Shown here piece after piece: positions 11,228 through 18,934 of a stretch of DNA of 64,000 nucleotides. The DNA lies in assembly GCF_036227485.1 (NCBI RefSeq), contig NZ_CP109479.1, positions 7,440,001 to 7,504,000 of the forward strand. Reading direction: 5' to 3'. Each line of letters starts with the position of its first letter. The stretch's first letter is position 1. The notes under the pieces are model-generated. The model ran no database searches, was not told the DNA's origin, and worked only from the letters and a program-made list of their open reading frames with translations. Both the position numbers and the translations under genes were made by a program. The DNA comes from Streptomyces sp. NBC_01451 (GTDB lineage: Bacteria > Actinomycetota > Actinomycetes > Streptomycetales > Streptomycetaceae).

Positions 11228-13954
11228 GTGGCAGAAACAGCGTCGAAGAAGACCGAGAAGACCTCCGGCACGGGCCGCCCCCGGCTGATGCTCATTGACG
11301 GGCACTCGATGGCGTACCGCGCGTTCTTCGCGCTGCCCGCGGAGAATTTCACGACCGCGGCGGGACAGCCGACGAACGCGATCTACGGCTTCGCGTCGAT
11401 GCTCGCCAACACGCTGCGCGACGAGGTGCCCACGCACTTCGCGGTGGCGTTCGACGTGTCCCGCAAGACCTGGCGCTCCGAGGAGTTCACGGAGTACAAG
11501 GCGAACCGGTCGAAGACACCGGACGAGTTCAAGGGGCAGGTCGAGCTGATCGGCGAACTGCTCGACGCGATGCACGCGGAGCGGTTCGCGGTCGACGGTT
11601 TCGAGGCCGACGACGTCATCGCCACGCTGGCCACGCAGGCCGAGGCCGAGGGCTTCGAGGTGCTGATCGTCACCGGCGACCGGGACTCCTTCCAGCTGGT
11701 CACCGAGAACACGACGGTGCTGTATCCGACGAAGGGTGTCTCCGAGCTGACCCGGTTCACTCCGGAGAAGGTCTTCGAGAAGTACGGGTTGACGCCGTCC
11801 CAGTACCCGGACTTCGCGGCGCTGCGCGGCGACCCGTCCGACAACCTGCCGGGCATTCCGGGTGTCGGCGAGAAGACGGCGGCGAAGTGGATCAACCAGT
11901 TCGGGTCGTTCGCGGACCTGGTCGAGCGGGTCGACGAGGTCAAGGGCAAGGCCGGGCAGAACCTGCGCGACCACCTGGACGCCGTCAAGCTCAACCGTCG
12001 GCTCACCGAGATGGTCCGCGACGTCGAACTTCCGAAGGCGGTCACGGACCTGGCCCGTGCCGCGTACGACCGCACGGCTCTGGCGGTGGTCCTCGACACC
12101 CTGGAGATCCGGAACCCCTCACTGCGCGAGCGGCTGCTGGCCGTCGATCCGGGCGTGGAGGAGGCCGAAGCCGGACCGGTGGCCGAGGCCGGTGTCGAGG
12201 TGGACGGGACGGTGCTCGGCGCGGGCGAACTGGCCCCCTGGCTCACCGGGCACGGCACGGAGGTCCTCGGCGTCGCGACGGTCGACACCTGGGCGCTGGG
12301 CAGTGGTTCGGTCGCCGAGGTCGCACTGGCCGCGGCCGGGGGAGCGGCGGCCTGGTTCGACCCGGCGGAGCTGGACGAGGCCGACGAGAACGCGTTCGCG
12401 GCCTGGCTGGCCGACGCGGACCGGCCCAAGGTGTTCCACAGTGCCAAGGGCGCGATGCGGGTCTTCGCGGAGCACGGCTGGACCGTGGCCGGGGTGAGCA
12501 TGGACACGGCCCTGGCCGCGTACCTGGTCAAGCCGGGCCGGCGTTCCTTCGACCTGGACGCGCTGTCCCTGGAGTACCTCGGCCGTGAACTGGCGCCCGC
12601 CGCCACGGCGGACGGCCAGCTGGCCTTCGGCACGGACGAGGGCGCGGAGGCCGACTCCCTGATGGTGCAGTCCCGCACGATCGTCGACCTGGGCGAGGCG
12701 TTCGGCGAGCGCCTCCAGGAGGTCGGCGCGGCGGACCTGCTGCGGGACATGGAGCTGCCGACGTCGGCCCTGCTGGCCCGGATGGAGCGGCACGGCATCG
12801 CGGCGGACCGGGCCCATCTGGAGGCCATGGAGCAGATGTTCGCGGGCGCGGTGCAGCAGGCGGTGAAGGAGGCGCACGCGGCGGTCGGCCACGAGTTCAA
12901 CCTCGGCTCGCCCAAGCAGCTCCAGGAGGTCCTCTTCGGTGAGCTGGGCCTGCCGAAGACGAAGAAGACCAAGACGGGCTACACGACGGACGCGGACGCC
13001 CTGGCGTGGCTGGCGACCCAGACGGACAACGAACTGCCGGTCATCATGCTCCGCCACCGCGAGCAGGCGAAGCTGCGCGTCACCGTCGAGGGCCTGATCA
13101 AGACGATCGCGGCGGACGGCCGTATCCACACCACGTTCAACCAGACGGTGGCGGCGACGGGCCGGCTGTCCTCCACTGACCCCAACCTCCAGAACATCCC
13201 CGTCCGTACGGACGAGGGCCGCGCCATCCGCCGTGGCTTCGTGGTCGGCGAGGGCTTCGAGTCGCTGATGACCGCGGACTACAGCCAGATCGAACTCCGG
13301 GTGATGGCCCATCTCTCGGAGGACGAGGGCCTCCTGGAGGCGTTCACGTCCGGTGAGGACCTGCACACCACGGTCGCCTCCCAGGTGTTCGCGGTTGACC
13401 GCTCCGCGGTGGACGCGGAGATGCGCCGCAAGATCAAGGCGATGTCGTACGGCCTGGCGTACGGTCTGTCGGCCTTCGGCCTGTCCGGGCAGCTGAACAT
13501 CGACGCGGGCGAGGCCCGCGGCCTGATGGACACGTACTTCGAACGCTTCGGCGGGGTACGGGACTATCTGCGCCGGGCCGTCGACGAGGCGCGGGCGACG
13601 GGCTACACGGAGACCCTCTTCGGCCGCCGCCGGTATCTCCCCGACCTGAACAGCGACAACCGTCAGCGCCGCGAGATGGCCGAGCGCATGGCCCTGAACG
13701 CCCCGATCCAGGGCACGGCGGCGGACATCGTCAAGATCGCCATGCTGAACGTGGGCCGGGCGCTGGAGGAGACGAAGCTCAAGTCCCGCATGCTGCTCCA
13801 GGTCCACGACGAAATCGTCCTGGAGATCGCCCCGGGCGAGCGCGAGGCCACGGAGGAACTGGTCCGCCGGGAGATGGCCGGCGCGGTCACCCTCCGGGCA
13901 CCGCTGGACGTGTCGGTGGGTTCGGGGCTCGACTGGGAGTCGGCGGCGCACTAG
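11228..13954 (+). CDS. polA: DNA polymerase I
   Basis: 908 residues. An N-terminal 5'-3' exonuclease occupies about 18-320 (LMLIDGHSMAYRAFFA, DDVIATLA, VTGDRD, GDPSDNLPGIPGVGEKTA). A degenerate 3'-5' exonuclease-like domain covers about 340-510 and lacks the DTE and other catalytic carboxylates. The family A polymerase follows, with motif A TADYSQIELRVMAH (near 684), motif B RRKIKAMSYGLAYG and motif C QVHDEIVLE (near 858). It fills gaps after excision repair and removes Okazaki primers, probably without proofreading. The GTG at 11228 matches the known length in Streptomyces. A DNA-damage-type promoter precedes it. Confidence 0.97.
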   Translation: MAETASKKTEKTSGTGRPRLMLIDGHSMAYRAFFALPAENFTTAAGQPTNAIYGFASMLANTLRDEVPTHFAVAFDVSRKTWRSEEFTEYKANRSKTPDEFKGQVELIGELLDAMHAERFAVDGFEADDVIATLATQAEAEGFEVLIVTGDRDSFQLVTENTTVLYPTKGVSELTRFTPEKVFEKYGLTPSQYPDFAALRGDPSDNLPGIPGVGEKTAAKWINQFGSFADLVERVDEVKGKAGQNLRDHLDAVKLNRRLTEMVRDVELPKAVTDLARAAYDRTALAVVLDTLEIRNPSLRERLLAVDPGVEEAEAGPVAEAGVEVDGTVLGAGELAPWLTGHGTEVLGVATVDTWALGSGSVAEVALAAAGGAAAWFDPAELDEADENAFAAWLADADRPKVFHSAKGAMRVFAEHGWTVAGVSMDTALAAYLVKPGRRSFDLDALSLEYLGRELAPAATADGQLAFGTDEGAEADSLMVQSRTIVDLGEAFGERLQEVGAADLLRDMELPTSALLARMERHGIAADRAHLEAMEQMFAGAVQQAVKEAHAAVGHEFNLGSPKQLQEVLFGELGLPKTKKTKTGYTTDADALAWLATQTDNELPVIMLRHREQAKLRVTVEGLIKTIAADGRIHTTFNQTVAATGRLSSTDPNLQNIPVRTDEGRAIRRGFVVGEGFESLMTADYSQIELRVMAHLSEDEGLLEAFTSGEDLHTTVASQVFAVDRSAVDAEMRRKIKAMSYGLAYGLSAFGLSGQLNIDAGEARGLMDTYFERFGGVRDYLRRAVDEARATGYTETLFGRRRYLPDLNSDNRQRREMAERMALNAPIQGTAADIVKIAMLNVGRALEETKLKSRMLLQVHDEIVLEIAPGEREATEELVRREMAGAVTLRAPLDVSVGSGLDWESAAH

Positions 13955-14018
13955 CGCTCCGCGGGGCGGACGGTTCGTCCGGGCGGGCGGGTTGGCTGCC
14001 TCGGGCCGGTGAGGCGGC

Positions 14019-14062
14019 TGGTCGCGCGGTTGCCCGCGCCCCTGAGGGGCGCGGGCAACCGC
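14019..14062. terminator. polA terminator, common Streptomyces hairpin element
   Basis: A perfect 17-base-pair hairpin with a three-base loop (arms 14026-14042 and 14046-14062), preceded by CTGGTCGC. The sequence resembles a palindrome scattered through Streptomyces intergenic regions. It ends the polA transcript. Confidence 0.75.
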
Positions 14063-14201
14063 TCCCGGGTTGGCCTGGTCCGCCTGGGCGAGGCCTTCCG
14101 GTCCGGCCCCGCCCAGACCCTCGCTCGGCGCCTGCCGAGCCCGTCACCCGCGTGGCCCCCGCGAACACGCTTCCGCTGGGCGTGCCCGACAGGATGCGGG
14201 C

Positions 14202-14525
14202 ATGGGTATACGCACGCTCATCCGCCGGACGGCCCCCACGCGCTCTCCGATACCGGCGTTTGCGGCCGACGCGAGCACCGCCCGCATTCCCGGCAGCAGC
14301 CTGGCCGCCGTACCCCTGGCGTGCCGTGCGGAGGCACTCGGCCGCGCACTCGCGCCGCGGGCCCGCACCCGTCGTGCCCACCTCGGGCCGCCCTCCGGCC
14401 TCCCGGTGCCGGGCCGCGCCCGGGCCTGGCGCGTCTGGGCCGGCCGGGGGCGGGAATGGCTGCGTCGGCCGCTTCGTGGCGGTCAGCGAGAACCCGTACG
14501 GCCTCCGGTCCGCCCTCCCGCGTGA
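14202..14525 (+). CDS. Small basic protein, unknown function (candidate gene)
   Basis: 107 residues starting MGIRTLIRR, with AFAADASTARIP near residues 20-31 and a long Arg/Ala/Pro-rich remainder. Third codon positions are mainly G or C, unlike shadow frames, and AGGA stands about seven bases before the ATG. I believe short proteins with a similar MGIRTL start are common in Streptomyces, but this is from memory. The 3' end overlaps the convergent neighbour by about 43 bases. No domain is recognised. Confidence 0.5.
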   Translation: MGIRTLIRRTAPTRSPIPAFAADASTARIPGSSLAAVPLACRAEALGRALAPRARTRRAHLGPPSGLPVPGRARAWRVWAGRGREWLRRPLRGGQREPVRPPVRPPA

Positions 14526-15418
14526 TCCTCCGCGTCCCTCTCCGCACGTCCTTCCGCAAGGTCTGGCGTGCGGCCCTCCGTACGGAGGTGCCGGTCTTCC
14601 GGGGCACGGGCCCCCGTCGGTTCCCCGGGACGCCGGAACCTGACCCCCGCCGCGTACAGGATCAGCCCCGACAGCATGCCGGCGCCCGCTCCGAAGCACA
14701 GGGTCGGGATCACCTCCCACGGCTTCGCCGTCGAACCCCAGTGCGCCCACCAGCGCAGCACCCGCTGCACCGCCCCCACCGCCGCGCAGCCGCCGATCAC
14801 GGCGAAGGCCAGCCACCGGTCCCGTACCGAAAGCACCGGTACGCCCGTCGGATCGCCCGCGTCGGCCCGCCGCAGCGCGTGGTGCACGAACCCCGCGATG
14901 ACCACCGCGGCCAGCGCCGAACCGCCGTACTGCAGGTACCAGTACAGGGGTGAACCCCGCAGCTCGCCGTCCAGGACGGGGAACAGTCGTACCCCCCACC
15001 GGTCGTGGTGCGTGAACGCGTCCCAGACGACATGGGTCAGGGCGCCGAAGGCCGCCGAGGCGTACCACCGCAGGGCGAGGGACGGCGTCACCCGCGCGCG
15101 GGGCGTTCCGCAGCGCAGCAGGGTCGCCGTACGCCCCTGCCGGGCGCGTGGCAGCAGGGCGACCAGCGGCTCGCGCAGGAGCATCCACAGGGCCACCAGG
15201 GCCCAGGCGACGGCCACGTCGATCGTGAAGACACCCGGGAAGGAGTGGGTGACGGCGCCGAACTCCATCGCCTGGGGCAGGACACTCGCCGCGAAGTAGG
15301 TCAGATCGGGGGAGAAGGAGCCGGCGACGAGTACCGCCGGAATCAGTCGGCCGCGTCCGGTTCCGTCGGCGCGTACGGCCGGCAGTACGGCCGCCGCGTG
15401 GCTGAGAGTGAACGGCAA
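14483..15418 (-). CDS. DUF4184-family predicted membrane metal-dependent hydrolase
   Basis: 311 residues if translation starts at the TTG at 15418 (LPFTLSHAAAVLP), which has GGGAG nine bases upstream. The N-terminal motif PFTLSHAA, then GSFSPDLTYF and FGALTHVVWDAFTH, carry the His/Asp residues expected of this family. Four to five transmembrane segments follow. The last 50 residues are charged and Arg/Glu-rich. The reaction is not known. It is divergent from the secreted transglycosylase gene. Confidence 0.8.
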   Translation of the reverse strand: MPFTLSHAAAVLPAVRADGTGRGRLIPAVLVAGSFSPDLTYFAASVLPQAMEFGAVTHSFPGVFTIDVAVAWALVALWMLLREPLVALLPRARQGRTATLLRCGTPRARVTPSLALRWYASAAFGALTHVVWDAFTHHDRWGVRLFPVLDGELRGSPLYWYLQYGGSALAAVVIAGFVHHALRRADAGDPTGVPVLSVRDRWLAFAVIGGCAAVGAVQRVLRWWAHWGSTAKPWEVIPTLCFGAGAGMLSGLILYAAGVRFRRPGEPTGARAPEDRHLRTEGRTPDLAEGRAERDAEDHAGGRTGGRTGSR

Positions 15419-15728
15419 GGAGGCTCCCTGGAGCGGATGTTGACGGGGGCGAACCACCCCGATGATCACCGTCGTCCAGTATGCGGGACGGCCGCAGGCT
15501 GCGGCGGGCGGTGACGGGACGGTGAAAGGGGCGTGTGAAAAGCCGCGTGCGGGCCACCCGGCTGTGCGGCACGCGACGAATCACAGTTGGCCAATCGGTG
15601 AATATCGGGCACGAACGGGTGTCCGCGCAACGCAAGTTGTCGTAGGGTCGCCTGGGTCGGCCTGCTGGGGAGCATGGTCGAACACGGAACCGCAACGAAG
15701 GCGTAACGCGTCAACAAGGCGCGTAATC

Positions 15729-15802
15729 GGGCGAAATGGCCGGTTTGCAAGGCTGATCGAGGTCGGTCGGGACTGGTCGAAAGTGACCGGTACTGGGCGA
15801 AA
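15729..15802 (+). repeat. Imperfect direct repeats GGNCGAAA in transglycosylase leader
   Basis: Three copies of GG(G/T)CGAAA at 15729, 15775 and 15795 lie in the 430-base region between the two divergent genes. Copies two and three are 20 bases apart and are embedded in similar ACTGG...CGAAA sequences. No known riboswitch core was found in this leader. Confidence 0.45.
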
Positions 15803-15848
15803 ACAGGCGGAACAGGGCGGCTTGCCGCCCACGGGAGGGGTTCTCTGT

Positions 15849-17618
15849 ATGGCGGCGTACATCGGCAGGAGGCTCCGCAAGGGGGCGGCGACAACCGCTG
15901 TGGCCGCACTCGCGGTCGCGGCTCTGTCCGCGTCCCAGGCTCCGGGGGCGACGGTCGACGACCAGGGCAGACGGACCGCCAGTGACTCCCAGCCCACGTC
16001 CGAGGCGACGGCCGACGACAGTGCGAGCGCGACCGGCAACTCGCCGTACTACACGGACCTTCCACCGCTCCACAGCCCGAACCCCGGCCCGAGTCCGGCG
16101 CAGTCGTCGACCACGGGTACGCCGGTCCAGGTCGGCGAGGCCGAGGCGGGCATACCCGCGACCGTCCTCGACGCCTACAAGAAGGCCGAGGCGGCACTGG
16201 GCGCGGCCAAGCCCGGCTGCAACCTGCCCTGGCAGCTCCTCGCGGCCATCGGCAAGGTCGAGTCCGGCCAGGCCCGCGGCGGCCAGGTCGACGCCGACGG
16301 CACCACGACCAGCCCGATCCTCGGCCCGCAGCTCGACGGCAACGGCTTCGCGCTCATCAGGGACACCGACAACGGCGCGTACGACGGCAACAGCAGCTAC
16401 GACAGTGCCGTCGGGCCCATGCAGTTCATCCCGTCCACCTGGGCGTGGGCGGGCCGCGACGGCAACGGCGACGGCAAGAAGGACCCCAACAACGTCTACG
16501 ACGCGGCCCTCGCCGCCGGCCACTACCTGTGCCGGTACGGCTGGGACCTGTCGACGCAGGCCGACCTCAACCGCGCGATCCTCAGCTACAACAACTCGAC
16601 GGACTATCTGAACCTCGTCCTGTCGTGGCTGGAGTACTACCGCAAGGGCACCCACGAGGTCCCGGACGGCACGGGCACGGTGCCCGTCAGCCGCAGCGAC
16701 GGCAACTCCGGGGCGAGCCCCACGCCGTCGCCGGTCACGACCACGCCGAGCCCCAGCCCCAGCACTCCGGGGACGAGCACCCCGGCGAAGCCCGGCAGGC
16801 CCACCACGCCGACCCCGACCCCCGTACCCACGCCCACCACGCCGACGGCCACCGACACCGTGGACCACCTGGAGGACGCGGGCACCGCCAAGCTCACCGC
16901 GACGGCGGGCGACGCGTTCACCAAGAGGATCAGCACGCGCGCGGAGACCGTGGCCGGCGAGGCGGTCGGCAAGGTCAGGATCCGCTTCACGATCGTCGGC
17001 GACACCGACACCACCTTCACCGGCGGGGAGAACGTCGCCACCGTCGTCACCGACAGCACCGGAGTCGCGGTCGCGCCCGCGCTCAAGGCGGGCGAGACGA
17101 CGGGCGCCTTCACGGTCCGCGCGACCGTCGTCGGCCGTACGGTCGCCGCCCTCGACTACGCGGTCACCGTCACCGCCCGCGCCGCCGACACCCTCGCCCG
17201 CACCGCCACCACCGCGCTCACCTGCGTGGCGGGCGGCGAGTTCGCCGACCAGGTCGAGGTCAGGGCGACGTACGACGGCACCGCCGCGGACGGTGTCGCG
17301 GCCACCGCGACCCTGATCACCGCGGCCGACGACGCGACCGTGAACACCAAGGGCCCCTACTTCAAGGACGCGGACGGCAAGACGGTCCGCACCCTCACGG
17401 GCCTCGAAACGGACGCGAACGGCCTGCTCAAGCTGCCGAAGCTGTACGCGGACGACACCACCGGCACCTTCCTGCTCCGCATCACCACCACCGGCGGCGC
17501 CACCCTGACGGTCGAGCTGACGGTGACGGCGGCACCCGCCCCGACGGAATCCGCCACGGAGTCGACGGCTCCGGCCGAGTCGGCCAGTCCCTCGGCCTCC
17601 AGCTCCCCGAGCGCGTAA
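15849..17618 (+). CDS. Secreted lytic transglycosylase with Ig-like repeats
   Basis: 589 residues from the ATG at 15849, which follows GGGAGGGG. A signal peptide covers about 1-36 (RRLRKGAATTAVAALAVAALSASQAPG). A low-complexity linker leads into an SLT transglycosylase domain at about 105-270: LPWQLLAAIGKVESG, where the Glu is the catalytic acid; AVGPMQFIPSTWAWAGRDGNGDGKKDPNNVYDAALAAGHYLC; and ILSYNNSTDYLNLVLSW. A Pro/Thr-rich linker and two beta-sandwich, Ig-like repeats (about 345-540) follow, then a Ser-rich tail. It probably cleaves peptidoglycan between MurNAc and GlcNAc at the cell surface. Confidence 0.9.
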   Translation: MAAYIGRRLRKGAATTAVAALAVAALSASQAPGATVDDQGRRTASDSQPTSEATADDSASATGNSPYYTDLPPLHSPNPGPSPAQSSTTGTPVQVGEAEAGIPATVLDAYKKAEAALGAAKPGCNLPWQLLAAIGKVESGQARGGQVDADGTTTSPILGPQLDGNGFALIRDTDNGAYDGNSSYDSAVGPMQFIPSTWAWAGRDGNGDGKKDPNNVYDAALAAGHYLCRYGWDLSTQADLNRAILSYNNSTDYLNLVLSWLEYYRKGTHEVPDGTGTVPVSRSDGNSGASPTPSPVTTTPSPSPSTPGTSTPAKPGRPTTPTPTPVPTPTTPTATDTVDHLEDAGTAKLTATAGDAFTKRISTRAETVAGEAVGKVRIRFTIVGDTDTTFTGGENVATVVTDSTGVAVAPALKAGETTGAFTVRATVVGRTVAALDYAVTVTARAADTLARTATTALTCVAGGEFADQVEVRATYDGTAADGVAATATLITAADDATVNTKGPYFKDADGKTVRTLTGLETDANGLLKLPKLYADDTTGTFLLRITTTGGATLTVELTVTAAPAPTESATESTAPAESASPSASSSPSA

Positions 17619-17645
17619 GCCGTCGTACGCGTCAATACGCAGGAG

Positions 17646-17680
17646 AGCGGCACCCCGTTCACGGCGAGGGGTGCCGCTTT
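17646..17680 (+). terminator. Terminator after transglycosylase gene
   Basis: An 11-base-pair hairpin (17646-17656 with 17668-17678) followed by a short T run, 28 bases after the stop codon. Confidence 0.8.
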
Positions 17681-17776
17681 CGTGTGCGCGAGCTGTTCTC
17701 ATCTCGGGCGCCCGTTGCTACGGTGCCCCGACCTGACACCCCATCAGCTCACTTTCGGCAGCCGGGGAGGCCCTTC

Positions 17777-17911
17777 ATGCGTGCCCTGATCGCCGCCGCG
17801 ACCGGCCTCGCCCTCGCGTTCGCGTTCGTCCTCACGATCACGGCCCTGGGCTCACCGGCGGGCACGACATCCCCCAAGCCGCTGCTCACCACGGTCCCGT
17901 CACACCCCTAG
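17777..17911 (+). CDS. SPW_0924-family small membrane protein
   Basis: 44 residues: one hydrophobic segment (about 4-26, LIAAATGLALAFAFVLTITALG) then the motif SPKPLLTTVPSHP, which characterises this small Streptomyces family. The ATG has GGGGAGG six bases upstream. It lies 30 bases before the DUF3068 gene and is probably co-transcribed with it. The function is unknown; the orientation suggests a single-pass membrane peptide with its C terminus outside. Confidence 0.8.
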   Translation: MRALIAAATGLALAFAFVLTITALGSPAGTTSPKPLLTTVPSHP

Positions 17912-17941
17912 CCGCCGCACCTCTCCGGGAGGGAGGCCGAG

Positions 17942-18934
17942 ATGCGCCGAAAGTCCGGCCTGATCCTGCTCGCCCTCGCCGTGTTCTTCGCGGCGCTGTC
18001 CCCGCTCCTGCGCTGGTACGCCTTCCCGCGTCTCGCCAAGGTCCCGGCGAACCAGTACACGACCATGGTCCTGGAGGCGAAGAACGCGACCCTCCTCGAC
18101 TACGACTCGTTCCAGGCCGTGAAGGTCCCCAAGGTCACCATCGTGCAGACCCTCAAGGGCAACGTCGAGGCCTCGGAGAAGATCGAGAGGACGGCGGGGC
18201 GGGACGTGGTCGTCTGGGACGGCCTCTCCTATGTCCAGGGACCCGACGGGAAGATGGTCTCGAAGATCCCCGAGCGCTACATCTTCGACGCGCACACCCA
18301 GGAACCCGTCCACGCCACCGGCGAGATGGTCGACGGCGACCCGGTGAAACGGGAGGGCATCGAGTTCAAGTGGCCCTTCCTGACCGAGAAGCGGGACTAC
18401 GAGTACTTCGACGCGCAGGCACGGCTGACCGCCCCGATCCACTACAAGGGCACACAGAACTTCCGCGGCGTCCCGGTCTACTACTTCGAGCAGACCATCC
18501 CGTGGACGAAGGTCCCCTTCCCCAAGGACCTGCCGATCAAGGGCGTCACGGCCGAGACGGTCGCCGCGACCGGTATGACCCGCTGGTACACCACGGTCCG
18601 CAGGTTCTGGGTGGAACCGGTCACCGGCGCGCCCGTCTACGGCGAGGAGATCCACCAGGAGGAACTGCGCGGAGGCACCCTCCTCGGGGGGCGCGAAAAG
18701 GTGACGGCCTTCTCCGGGCACGTGAAAATGCGCGAGGACTACATCGAGTCGACGGTCGCCCTCGTCAAGTCCCAGCGCGTACTGGTCCTGCTCATGACGT
18801 CGTACCTCCCCTGGGGCTTCCTGTCCCTGGGCGTGCTCCTGCTGGCACTCGCCCTCTACCTGGAGGCCCGCGGCCGCAGGCCGGCCGATCCCGCCCCCAC
18901 CAGGACCTCCGCCCCCGAGCCGGTCAACGCCTGA
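17942..18934 (+). CDS. DUF3068-family membrane protein
   Basis: 330 residues with an N-terminal transmembrane segment (about 5-25), a large extracellular domain and a second transmembrane segment (about 283-306, LLMTSYLPWGFLSLGVLLLALALYL) before a short cytoplasmic tail. The domain contains the family pattern FDAHTQEPVHATGEMVDGD, GIEFKWPFLTEKRDYEYFD and a late YYFEQTIPWTKV. The family is widespread in actinobacteria and sometimes annotated as porin-like PorA, but this has not been shown for Streptomyces members. GGAGG lies upstream of the ATG. The gene end overlaps the convergent hrpB end by 11 bases. Confidence 0.85.
   Translation: MRRKSGLILLALAVFFAALSPLLRWYAFPRLAKVPANQYTTMVLEAKNATLLDYDSFQAVKVPKVTIVQTLKGNVEASEKIERTAGRDVVVWDGLSYVQGPDGKMVSKIPERYIFDAHTQEPVHATGEMVDGDPVKREGIEFKWPFLTEKRDYEYFDAQARLTAPIHYKGTQNFRGVPVYYFEQTIPWTKVPFPKDLPIKGVTAETVAATGMTRWYTTVRRFWVEPVTGAPVYGEEIHQEELRGGTLLGGREKVTAFSGHVKMREDYIESTVALVKSQRVLVLLMTSYLPWGFLSLGVLLLALALYLEARGRRPADPAPTRTSAPEPVNA

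Noticed and set aside
12119..13951. A 610-codon minus-strand frame over polA
   Set aside because: Antisense shadow of polA; no motif and no ribosome site.
15470..15848. A c-di-AMP (ydaO-type) riboswitch before the transglycosylase gene
   Set aside because: Such riboswitches occur before cell-wall hydrolase genes in Streptomyces, but the conserved core strings are not found here.
16369..16377. TTGTCGGTG on the minus strand inside the transglycosylase gene
   Set aside because: It is inside a gene on the other strand and lacks a -10 and a downstream start.
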